A stretch of DNA of 64,000 nt from Bolinopsis microptera (taxonomy: Eukaryota > Ctenophora > Tentaculata > Lobata > Bolinopsidae), in the NCBI RefSeq assembly GCF_026151205.1, contig NC_087083.1, positions 9,855,460 through 9,919,459 on the forward strand. Reading direction: 5' to 3'. This document shows, piece after piece, positions 45,143 to 56,400 of this stretch (the stretch's first letter is position 1; each line of letters opens with the position of its first letter). Below the pieces are notes generated by a model that worked only from the letters and a program-made list of their open reading frames with translations, did no database searches and was not told where the DNA came from. A program made the position numbers and the translations under genes.

Positions 45143-45619
45143 TAATCCTTGCTGCTGTCCTCTTCAACTAATTGTAGCTTCTAGTCTGCTAGCTATCACC
45201 AGTATCCTCCAATTTAGATTTTATAGCAACCTTTTATATTCCAGTTATTTTTACAGCATCCTCTGTAGGAACTGACCGGATATCCGGCTGAATGTCTGGT
45301 TTCGGTTCGGTTTCTAAGAATTTGGCCGGATATTCAACCGGAAATTTCTTTTTAAAATGTCCCTGAAATGTATATTTCTGTCTAAATTCTTGCTAAAGGG
45401 CATCCAGTCAGTGCTCTCAGTGACCAGTGAATTCCACGCCTCCACGGTTGCTAGTTATCTGTCAGCGAATATTCAAGATCAGTTGATGTGAGATTTTGTG
45501 TAACACAGAGAGTCAAAACAGCTACCATTTATGTTTTATTTATAAGCATTTCAAACAGAGGGTCCCTGCTTTATTGTGGAAAGCAAACCCGTGGCTATAA
45601 ATGGTTGCTATAAAATCTA

Positions 45620-45840
45620 GATTGGAGGATACTGGTGATAGCTAGCAGGCTAGAAGCTACAATTAGTTGAAGAGGACAGCAACAAGGAAGAGTTGGAGCC
45701 TGGAGGTAAATGAAGGTTGGTAAAGCCGGAATTTGCTTGATGAGATTGAGGTCAGTGGAAAGAGCTAATATTGGAGGGAAAGGATAATAGCAGAAGATAG
45801 CTAGGGCTGCAGTTAGCTAGTGCCGGAGTTTCCTAAATGA
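45620..45840 (-). repeat. Inverted copy of the sequences flanking element A (empty site)
   Basis: Reverse complement of 45145-45215 joined directly to 43000-43117, without the 2-kb element between them. It belongs to the palindromic structure 40846-47205. Confidence 0.85.
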
Positions 45841-46187
45841 GATTGAGGTCGGTGGCAAGCGCTAGAATTGGAGGGAAAAGTAATAATAGGATAGGGCTGG
45901 AGGTAACTTTTAGTAGCTTCAGCTGGACTTTGCTAGATGAGGTTGTACTGACATAAAAGTGGGCATATATTATAGTCAACGGGTACTGAAATGAGCTTAG
46001 CTAAAGATAGCTGCCCGGCGGGTTGCCTGTGATTTCTAAGATGACCTGATGGTGCTGTTAGGCGGTAAGTGATGCATCAAGCTTCAGATTTAAGTACCTT
46101 GAGAGGTGCAGTAGCTCGGGAGATGTGAAATTACATAATGCGGTAGTGTTGAACGTTTGTTATATTGTTAATGTCTTTTAAGCCCAA

Positions 46188-47205
46188 GATATCTTTAAAA
46201 ATCATGTTTGAAAAATAAATATCTCAAAAACTATGCATAGCAATATAGACCCAATACTGCTTCATAGCTTGTATATAAATATGGCCATTCTGCTGTTGTG
46301 GTTATCCTGAATGTCCTATAATATTTAGGAGCTGAGATGGATAGAAAAATCATATATTTGCGCCTGAGGGCAATTTAGAAATGTTATCACCTAGGCCAGG
46401 GTTGGACTACTGATAAAAGTTGGCACTCAAAATCAAATTATTCTAGCTCAGAATGACCTTTAGACCTTACGAAGGACACTGTGTCGAGTAAAATTGTATA
46501 CATTGATGTGCTTACTTCACTTAACCTAGCTGCTAGGGTAGTTTTCTTGTTTGTTTGTTTGCGCTAGTCAGTAAATGTCAGTTTTTCTCATTTTTATCTA
46601 AAAGTGAGTCCCGGGGAGCTTCAGCACCTTAATAGTGTCAATATAAACTTACATATTGCAGTAATTTTAAGCCAAAGATTAAGTTTCTACGGCCTTCAGA
46701 AGCTGAGATAAAAATTTCTCACATACGCGCCTAATATGAAATATGGGCGTGGTTCCCCAAGGCTGAACTAATGGCTCAACATGCCCAATGAATTGAATTT
46801 AGTGACTTATATAACCTATTTAACTCGATTCAGCAGTGTAAATACAAACTAAACACCTCCCTGCTGCTAGAGTAGACAACTTCGAATTTTCCGCCAAAAA
46901 TTGTGTAAATGGGCGTGGTCAGGGTGCAACTCCACTTTTATTTACCCAAATTTTATTTTATTATGTTTTAGTAATACTGATGGCATCATAACAAGCCATT
47001 TAGAGACCCCCATCAAATATTCTAGGCAAATTTTAATAATTTTGGTCAAATTTTTCCCACGCTTTAAAAAGGGCGTGGTCACGGGTTTAAAGACACATAA
47101 AAAATTATCCACCCAAATTTTTTTTGAAGTAGAGACCCTAGGGAGCACAAATAACATCTCAAACCTTCTAAACTCGCTAAGTTGTGCCAGGTTTTGACCA
47201 GATAC
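46188..47205. repeat. Right arm of the 6.4-kb inverted-repeat structure
   Basis: Reverse complement of 40846-41850 with scattered single-base differences, ending GGTTTTGACCAGATAC. See the left arm. Confidence 0.88.
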
Positions 47206-47341
47206 AGGATTAATTCGCGTATAACTCCACGCTTCTGGTGTTATAACCATGAGTGCAATTCGTTTATATTCGCACCGACTATGTTGTTATAATTTGCTCT
47301 CAAAACAATGCGATTATAAACTAATTGCACTGTTTTGAGAG

Positions 47342-47540
47342 CAATTATGCAATTATGTAATTATGTAATTATGTAATTATTTAATTATGTAATTATGTAA
47401 TTATGTAATTATGTCATTATGTAATTATGTAATTATGTAATTATGTAATTATGTAATTATGTAATTATGTTATTATGTAAATATGTAATTATGTAATTAT
47501 GTAATTATGTAATTATGTAATTATGTAATTATGTAATTCC
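47342..47540. repeat. ATTATGTA 8-bp microsatellite
   Basis: About 24 copies with few interruptions, directly after a hairpin-like CTCTCAAAACAATGCG / GCACTGTTTTGAGAG pair. Confidence 0.93.
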
Positions 47541-47788
47541 GTACCATTTTACTGACACCACGGCATCAACTTTAACACGATTTTCTGCAAAAACCATAAA
47601 CGATATAAAACTGAAACATTTTTGACTGGGTCAAATGTCTTAATGGCCTTCAAATCAGCATGAAAAAATAAAAAATTGGCCAAGAAATAAAAATTTTAGT
47701 GCCATAAATGTGGACCCCCAAGTGGTGTTAAAAACGCAAATTAAATAGGTAATAATTTATTTAGTCTCTTGAGTCTTGACACCACTTA

Positions 47789-49907
47789 AAGGACCAGTTA
47801 ACTCAAAAAAAAAGTTATCCTCATATTTTGACAGATTGTGACAAATAGCAAACTGAGCAACGAGTCGAAATTCCTAAATCTCTAACTGCTCTCTAACGCG
47901 TGTAATTACCGTTTATATTATTTTGGCGATGACGTCATAAAGTCCCTTGCGCGCACAGAAGAGCTCGTGAGACTGTATTTTACAGGTAAAAATGGACATA
48001 ATACAATGGTTCTCCCCCAAATAACTCGAAAAGTAAGTGTTTTAGGGTACATGTTGCTTCATAAGTTGTATATAAACATGGCCATTCTGCACAATTTGCA
48101 CCCATTCAAAAATCTGTAGGGCCTTCATAGCCCAATTTACAAGATACCCATATTTTTGCATGATTTCTGGAACCGGAAATCAGTTTTTCGCCAATAACTG
48201 AAAAAGTAAGCACTTTAAGGCATCTGTTTCTTCGTAAGTCATATATAAATATGCTAATTGCGGTTCTTTTGCACCCTGTCTTAAGACTCTATCACGATCC
48301 TATCGAAAATGGGCTCAGCACCACGCCCAAAATGGTTTTTGGCAAATTTCTCGAAAAGTAAGGATTTTAGGCCATGTGTTGCTCAGTAACTTCTATATAA
48401 ACATGCATATGCCGCTTCGTTTCAGCCTATTTAGAAGTCTCTACGACCTTCAGAAGCAAAAGGTCGGTTACGTTATTGGGTCAATATCGGCGTGGTCAAT
48501 ATGTCTCCAACCGAAAATCGTTTATTCATACTTTTGGGAAGGTCTTTGCAAAATTTCGTGAGTATACGAAAATTTGCAGGTTCAATTCCATAAATGTCCA
48601 TAAATGACTGGACTACACAAGTTTAGAGTTAACTTTAGAGAAACTCATAAATCATTATTATCTAAAATTAAGCTGTCAGTGTCCATGATCAACCTATGGC
48701 TACAATGTTTTACGTGAAAATTGAAATGTAAAAATCAGGAGTAATATAAAAAGTGTATTTTTAGATTAAAGTGCTATCTCATAGTTTAAGAATTGTATAG
48801 ATTAAAGTTTGTCGTTTAGCCATCTAAGAATCGATCGTGCCGTAATACATACATATGGCGTAATACATACATATGACATATGGCCAAAGAATAATAGGGT
48901 CAAAGAATAATAGGGTCTTGGAAAATCTATAGTTGTTCAGTGGGTCGATTGACTGAACACGTTTGCACTTGGTATTTAAATTTACCTGTAGTTTATTTAT
49001 GGTAAGTACCGATGATCATACAAGTAGGACGATAACTAGGTAAGTCAAATTCAAAACACTCCGCACACTGTACAACTACACTCCAATCAGTATTTAGTAG
49101 ACCGGGTATTTTTCAGTTCCCACGGCACCGTTCTGATAGGAGCTACTTCTACTAATGGTCCCATGAGAACGGCCGTAAAATAGCCAGACTTCTTGTCTCC
49201 TGTACTGTCTGGCACGTGTGGATTAAAGTAAGAAATTTCGCTATGCTAAAAATATAATTGCTCTCGGAACTATGTCTTTTAGGACAGCGAACCATTCGAC
49301 TGCTCGCATTCTTCCGAACAACTGTAATATTATATTACAGAGTTACACTCTGATCAGCTATATTTAATATATAGCACATTATTTTGTGTATTAGTTTCAT
49401 GGACTGGGGAAAAATAATCGGTACAGTCTCCCTTCGTTTTAATGAAGCAATGAAAACAATCAAAAATTATCTCATACGACATAACTTGTAATAGCAGAAA
49501 CTTTCTAACCGTACATTCACCAGCCACTGTTCAAGAACTTATGTCACTGTTTAAAATCCTGACGTGAGCACTGTACATCCAATCAGCTATTCATATAGTT
49601 AGGGTGATAGCCAAAACTATAAGGATTTTGGAGAACTAGGGAAATAGTCATAACTCTAAAATTTGAGTGAGTTACACGTGTTTTATTGACGATGATAAAC
49701 ATTTGTGCATTGTATTACGCTATGCCAGCGCGCACTGCGAGGGACTTTATGACGTCACGCGGCCACAGCTTATTATTGCAATAACACGCGTTACACGTAA
49801 GCTAGAGAGTTGGTTCTTTCGGCGATACAATTTTTTACCAGTTTGTCACAGCTGATTTAAATCTTAGCCAAATTGGAGACTACAAATTTTTCAGTTAACT
49901 GGTCCTT
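47789..49907 (-). mobile_element. 2.1-kb TIR element, copy B
   Basis: Same family as 43120-45142, in opposite orientation. Left end AAGGACCAGTTAACT and right end AGTTAACTGGTCCTT are present. Internal blocks match copy A in reverse order with moderate divergence, and copy B is about 100 bp longer. No transposase is encoded. Confidence 0.85.
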
Positions 49908-50147
49908 TATAAAAGGTTAAACGGGTTCCTGCTATATTAATAAATCCTAAGCGGGTGGTGCAACTACCACTACCTGCAGAAGTGCAACTACCACTACCAT
50001 GAGTCATGGTATAAGTGGTAGAGATTAACGCATACAATGAAATGAGCGCTAAATGAAATATACACTGTAAAATGTACATCAAGCATTTCGACACTCCATA
50101 AAATATAAACGACACGGATAATGTTTTGGCAGGTGTATGACTGAGTT

Positions 50148-50242
50148 ACAAAAATGTTGACAAAATGTTGACAAAATGTTGACAAAATGTTGACAAAATG
50201 TTGACAAAATGTTGACAAAATGTTGACAAAATGTTGACAAAA
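50148..50242. repeat. TTGACAAAATG 11-bp tandem repeat
   Basis: About nine near-perfect copies. Confidence 0.93.
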
Positions 50243-50601
50243 CTTTCAAAGATCCCTCCAAATAGTGAATTCAAAAGGAATAAACGCAACACACCTCCGA
50301 TTACTAAACGAGTATATATCGGCAATAAAACATTGTAACACCGCTGGATATATTTAGCAGCTTGCTCTGGAAAAGTGCAGTCGTGGAAAGTGCTAGATTA
50401 TGAATATAACAAATGTGCTTGTTATAAGCGCAATTATACTGGCAAGCCTGCAAGCATTTAAATAGTTCAATGTTGCGATGCCAAGACAATTCGTTTACAT
50501 TTGTAATTATGTTTTGTTATTATTGTTTGCGTTTGTTCATTAATAAATTTATAATTGATTAATTTCGGATGTATGTTTGATTAGTGTTCATGGCATTGGT
50601 A

Positions 50602-51033
50602 GTACTGTTATGTACTGTTATGTACTGTTATGTACTGTTATGTACTGTTATGTACTGTTATGTACTGTTATGTACTGTTATGTACTGTTATGTACTGTTA
50701 TGTACTGTTATGTACTGTTATGTACTGTTATGTACTGTTATGTACTGTTATGTACTGTTATGTACTGTTATGTACTGTTATGTACTGTTATGTACTGTTA
50801 TGTACTGTTATGTACTGTTATGTACTGTTATGTACTGTTATGTACTGTTATGTACTGTTATGTACTGTTATGTACTGTTATGTACTGTTATGTACTGTTA
50901 TGTACTGTTATGTACTGTTATGTACTGTTATGTACTGTTATGTACTGTTATGTACTGTTATGTACTGTTATGTACTGTTATGTACTGTTATGTACTGTTA
51001 TGTACTGTTATGTACTGTTATGTACTGTTATGT
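50602..51033. repeat. Perfect 10-bp tandem array TGTACTGTTA
   Basis: About 43 copies with no visible substitution. A unit length not divisible by three, with no stop in the unit, opens all three plus frames (MYCYVLLCTV-type artefact proteins). Not coding. Confidence 0.97.
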
Positions 51034-51289
51034 CATGGATTATTTGGCTACGAATGGAGTAGCAGGAAAGGGTGAGGTTCCAATAATTTCGGTCATTAAA
51101 CTCGGTCAGTAAACTCAAATAAAACTTCGCCCGATTCGCTGATCAACTGAGTCCTGATAAACACAATTTCAGTGAATACACTTATAATACTTTAACTTTA
51201 ACTTCTCAGTATATTCCCTTTATAAGTTGGAGAAATCTTGTAAAGGGTTAAATTTTTCACAACTCTCATCATACATACATGTTACATGG

Positions 51290-51986
51290 CGAGATCTCCA
51301 TCCAAAAGGATTAGTCTGCGTCGACTGCGTCATTACTTTGTATTATACAACTTCGGCGGGTAAAATTTCTCCATTCCTTTCGGTCTGCAGCTAATCTTTT
51401 CATACAATCAATCGTGAGTCCATTCCGATCCAATCTCTGCTCAGCATCCTCAATAAATACATCATTTAAGCTCTTCCTAGGCCTGCCTCTTGATCTCTTC
51501 CCATGCTTGGGTTTCCATTCAAGTAAATAGTTGGGTAATCGATCTTCTGGCATTCTACTGACATGTCCAAACCAACGCAGCCGTTTTGTTGTTATTATGT
51601 CAGCAAGAGCAGTTATTGATGCCCTTCTTAAAACATCCTCATTACTTACTCGATGGAACCACCTCACTCTCAGGATTCTTCTTAAGCAGTACTGATGGAA
51701 AGACTCCAATCTTCTTGTCTGCACTTGAGTCGTGTTCCATGTATCTCACATCCATAGGTAAGAATGGTAAGAACAGCTGCGATGTAGATTCGCACTTTGT
51801 TGTTAATGCTTATGTTCTTATTCTTCCAAATGTTGTTGAGTTGGTTAAAAGCTCCAGTTGCTTTTCCAATCCTGACACTTATTTCTTTATCAATCTTGCC
51901 ATCTGATGTAATTTTGGCACCCAAATAAGTGAATTGAGTGACCTGCTTTGCAGAGTTTCCATCGACAGTTATATCTATGGTCCTAT
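51290..51986 (-). pseudogene. 3' part of an old LINE, interrupted by the gypsy element
   Basis: Minus frames encode TYLGAKI, TYGCEIHGTR (the LLYG-SETW position), then after a frameshift near 51720 RRILRVRW, RLRWFGHVSRMP, RSRGRPRK and DRKEWR: a LINE C-terminal region. The 5' continuation of the same LINE is at 62647-63195. The two parts abut the gypsy LTRs with a 5-bp duplication (CCTAT on the plus strand). Confidence 0.85.
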
Positions 51987-53388
51987 TGTTGTGTTCCGGG
52001 GTTCTTATCAGTAATGAACAATTGAAACGATCACTTCCTAAAACCTAAAGGCTATTAGTATGATTAGTTAACAATATAAAATCATATATCAATATATAAC
52101 ATTCCTCCTTGTTCAATGTTCAAATCGTTTGCGTATCGAAAACATTAAGATTCGTCTCAGCTCGGACCACGTTTTACAGAATTAAATTAAATTGCGCGCG
52201 CTTAATGCGCGTGACTGAAAACAACAAATTCTCTATAATATAACGACGTCCGCGTTTTACATAAAATACATAAAATCCAACTTCACATTCTCTCTCTTTC
52301 GACGAATGTTAAAATCTGCCGTATGCCAGTTAAAATAAAAGTCTCGTGACAAGTTGCTTTCCGATTTAAACTGCCGTTTCATGTTAGAAATCAAATGTTA
52401 AAATGTCCTTCATCTATCGGGTATCAAAATAAACATCTTCGTTCGATATTACAATACACTGCACGTAGTGCCTTTACACATAAAACAAAGCCTATTTAGT
52501 AGCAAGAGCAGTTATTGATGCCCTTCTTAAAACATCCTCATTACTTACTCGATGGAACCACCTCACTCTCAGGATTCTTCTTAAGCAGTACTGATGGAAA
52601 GACTCCAATCTTCTTGTCTGCACTTGAGTCGTGTTCCATGTATCTCACATCCATAGGTAAGAATGGTAAGAACAGCTGCGATGTAGATTCGCACTTTGTT
52701 GTTAATGCTTATGTTCTTATTCTTCCAAATGTTGTTGAGTTGGTTAAAAGCTCCAGTTGCTTTTCCAATCCTGACACTTATTTCTTTATCAATCTTGCCA
52801 TCTGATGTAATTTTGGCACCCAAATAAGTGAATTGAGTGACCTGCTTTGCAGAGTTTCCATCGACAGTTATATCTATGGTCCTATTGTTGTGTTCCGGGG
52901 TTCTTATCAGTAATGAACAATTGAAACGATCACTTCCTAAAACCTAAAGGCTATTAGTATGATTAGTTAACAATATAAAATCATATATCAATATATAACA
53001 TTCCTCCTTGTTCAATGTTCAAATCGTTTGCGTATCGAAAACATTAAGATTCGTCTCAGCTCGGACCACGTTTTACAGAATTAAATTAAATTGCGCGCGC
53101 TTAATGCGCGTGACTGAAAACAACAAATTCTCTATAATATAACGACGTCCGCGTTTTACATAAAATACATAAAATCCAACTTCACATTCTCTCTCTTTCG
53201 ACGAATGTTAAAATCTGCCGTATGCCAGTTAAAATAAAAGTCTCGTGACAAGTTGCTTTCCGATTTAAACTGCCGTTTCATGTTAGAAATCAAATGTTAA
53301 AATGTCCTTCATCTATCGGGTATCAAAATAAACATCTTCGTTCGATATTACAATACACTGCACGTAGTGCCTTTACACATAAAACAAA
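51602..53388. repeat. 888-bp tandem duplication (LINE piece + LTR + gypsy 3' UTR)
   Basis: 51602-52489 and 52501-53388 appear identical. An 11-bp filler (52490-52500) joins them. Each unit holds the same LINE fragment, the same 115-bp LTR (51987-52101 and 52886-53000) and the same gypsy 3' untranslated sequence. The duplication therefore postdates the gypsy insertion, or is an assembly artefact. Confidence 0.93.
52886..53000 (-). mobile_element. 3' LTR of the gypsy element (115 bp)
   Basis: On the minus strand the LTR starts TGTTATATATTG and ends CGGAACACAACA (TG...CA). It is preceded by the polypurine tract AAGGAGGAA and followed by ATAGG, which also precedes the 5' LTR at 62647-62651. The duplicated copy is 51987-52101. 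Confidence 0.88.
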
Positions 53389-53434
53389 ATAAGCTGTCGT
53401 ATAAAATGAGTAAAAACAATCTGTAATAAATTAA

Positions 53435-56400
53435 TTAATTCCAACAACGTCTTGGTTTGTTAGCCAGTCTGTCAGATCTGCGAAGTGATACTGGTGCAGA
53501 TCCCGTGTTGGGTGTGTTGTTAGTTTTAGTAGTTGTCAATCGTGTAGACTGTGTAGTCACGTTAGAAGTAGTGGGTCGTGTTACAGTGGCTTGAATAGGT
53601 GTAGGTGGTTGTGATTGTGAAACACTCACTGATGGAACACGTGCTGGTGAAACATTCTCTAACTCTAACGGACCACGTACTGGTGAATTGTGCGATGGTG
53701 AAACATTCAACTGGACATGACTATTGCTAGTTTCTAGATTACCTGGGGGACTATACAAAGTTGGTTTCTTTCGCTGTAACATTGGTCTCAGTCTCTTCTT
53801 AATCTGATCTGCGTGTTTTACAACTTTTCTCCCACCAAACTGTACTTCATACATATTGGAATTGCCCAGTCTTTTTTCAATAACACCTTCTTTCCATGTG
53901 TCTTTAGCTGTAGGTTGAACATACACGTCTTGTTGTTCTTCAAACTGTCTGTTTCGAATTCTGCTAGAATCAAGAACTGCTTGCTCCTTCTCGATATCCA
54001 TGCTGTCAACTTTCTGCTGATCCAGTGGGGTAATCTGATGAAGTCTGGATCTGAGCGATCTTTTAAACATCGCCTCTGCTGGTGGTGTACCTGTTACACT
54101 GTGTGGCGTGTTTCTGTACCGGATCAAGAAGTTCGCTAAATTCTTGTGAATATCTTTACAATCTTCGTTCATCTTTTTCATAGCAGATTTGAAAGTTCCT
54201 ACAAACCGTTCACAACAACCGTTACTTTTCGGGTGATATGTTCCTGTCTTCAAGTGTCTGATGTTGTTAGATGATAAGAACTTTTCAAACTCGTCAGAGG
54301 TAAAGTTGGTTCCATTGTCGCTTACTATGACGAATGGCAGTCCGTTTCTACTAAATATCTCTCGTAGTGCTCTGATAGTAGCTGCTGAAGTGGTGTCTTT
54401 GTTCATCTTTATCACTTCTGGCCATCTTGTGTAAGCATCATAGACAACTAACCACATTTTGTTGAAGAATGGGCCTGCGTAGTCAATATGTACGCGCTGC
54501 CAAGGCATAGTGGGTTTGGTCCACGGATGTTCAGTGAGACTTGGTAAACTCTTCCCATGTTTACCACAACTTTTACATGTGCTGGCTAACTGTTCAATCT
54601 CTGAGTTAATCCGTGGCCAGTACACGTAAGAACGAGCCAGAGTCTTCATTCCACTCATCCCAAGGTGTGTGACATGTAGATTCTCCAACACTGTCGATCG
54701 TAGTTTGCTGGGAATAATGACTCTGCAACCCCACGTTATACATCCTAGCTCCACAGATAATTCACTTCTTCTGTTCCAGTAAGCTGTCATCTCTTCACTG
54801 AATTGTATGCCTTTGTCCGGCCATCCATTCATGATGTAGTGTAACGCTTTTGACAAAATCGGGTCTTTTTTGGTGTAACTCTCGATCTTCTTAGCAGTTA
54901 AACAGGTATCTTCAATGTCCACACTGAAGACTAGCTCTTCCTTAGCTTCTTCTTCGTCCTGTTTAGTGTGTGGAACTGGTAATCTTGATAGCATGTCTGC
55001 ATTACCATGGGCTTTGGTCGAACGATATGCTATTTCGTAATCGTAATCCATAAGGAATATCGACCATCTGGTTAGTCTTGCTGCTGTCATGACCGATAAC
55101 TGTTTGTTCTTATTGAATATGTGGACTAGCGGTTGGTTATCAGTGACTAGCTTAAACTTCCTCCCGTACAGGTAGAGGTGAAAACGCTTGACTCCCCAGA
55201 CAATTGCTGTAGCTTCCTTGTCGATCTGTGAGTAGTTCTTTTCTGCAGATGTCAAGGTGCGTGAGATGTACTCAACAGGTCTTTCAGTTCCGTCAGGCAT
55301 TACATGCGACAAAACAGCGCCTAATCCATGTGATGATGCGTCTGTATCTAGCTTTAGCGGTAGATTAGGATTGTACAAAGTCAGAACTGTCTCCGAACTT
55401 AACATGTTTCTCAGTTTCTCCCAAGATTTCTGTTGTTCCTTGCCCCATTTCCATTTGACTCCTTTCTTCCTGAGTTCGTCTAAGGGTGAAATAATCTGAG
55501 ACATGTTTGCAATGTACCTTCTGTAGTAGTTCACTCCTCCAAGAAATGATACAAGTTCGTCCACCGACTTTGGTACTTTCATCTTCAGTAAATCTTCCAC
55601 TTTGGATTTTACAGGCTTTATTCCGTCTTTGTTCACAGTGTGACCTAGGTACGTCACTTCGTCTTCCATGAACTGGGATTTCTCCGGTTTACATCTGTAT
55701 CCTTGATTTTCTAATCTCGTTATGACCTCGTTCAAAATGGTCATGTGTTCTTCATCGTCTTTTCCTGATATGAGAATATCGTCGACTCTACAACAACACA
55801 TTTGAATCCCGGCTAGAGTTTGGTCAATGGTCTCCTGAAAAATCGCAGCAGCGGGTGCGATACCATACGGTAACCGGTTCCACATCAACTGTCCTAGATG
55901 GGTGTTGATTGTCGTTAAAATCCTGTCTTCCTTTCTGATCGGAATGTTGTTGTAAGCTTGTCGAACATCCAGCTTAGTAAACTTCTTACCCCCTGTTACC
56001 TTGTTAAAGCACTCTTCTATTGAAGGTAACGGGTATTGCTGAGCTGCCATCCCTGGATTCAACGTGAGATTGTATGATCCACAAATCCTTGTCTTCTCTC
56101 CTTTAAACACTGGAACTACGGGTGTTCCCCAAGGACTTGCTCCCTCAACTTTGCTCAAAATCCCTTCGTTGATCATTCTCTGTAACTCGTCCCCGACTTG
56201 CTTCTTCTTAGCATAGGGTAACGGTCTCACTCCAAGTGATTTAGGCTGTGCTCCTTCCTTGAGAATCAGCTTTGCTTCAGCTCCTGAGATAAGTCCTAAA
56301 CCTTGCTGAAAGATTGGACTTTCCTTGAGTTTACTAATCGTTCTGAGTTTAAATACTTCCATGTCTCTGTCTGATACTGCAGTGACAAGTTCTTCATCCA

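Noticed and set aside
47342-47540. Telomere or CRISPR-like array
   Set aside because: The 8-bp ATTATGTA unit has no spacers and is not a known telomeric repeat. It is an ordinary microsatellite.
50577-51112. Three overlapping ORFs of about 160 codons (YCYVLLCTVM repeats)
   Set aside because: Translations of a perfect 10-bp satellite in three frames. No coding signal.
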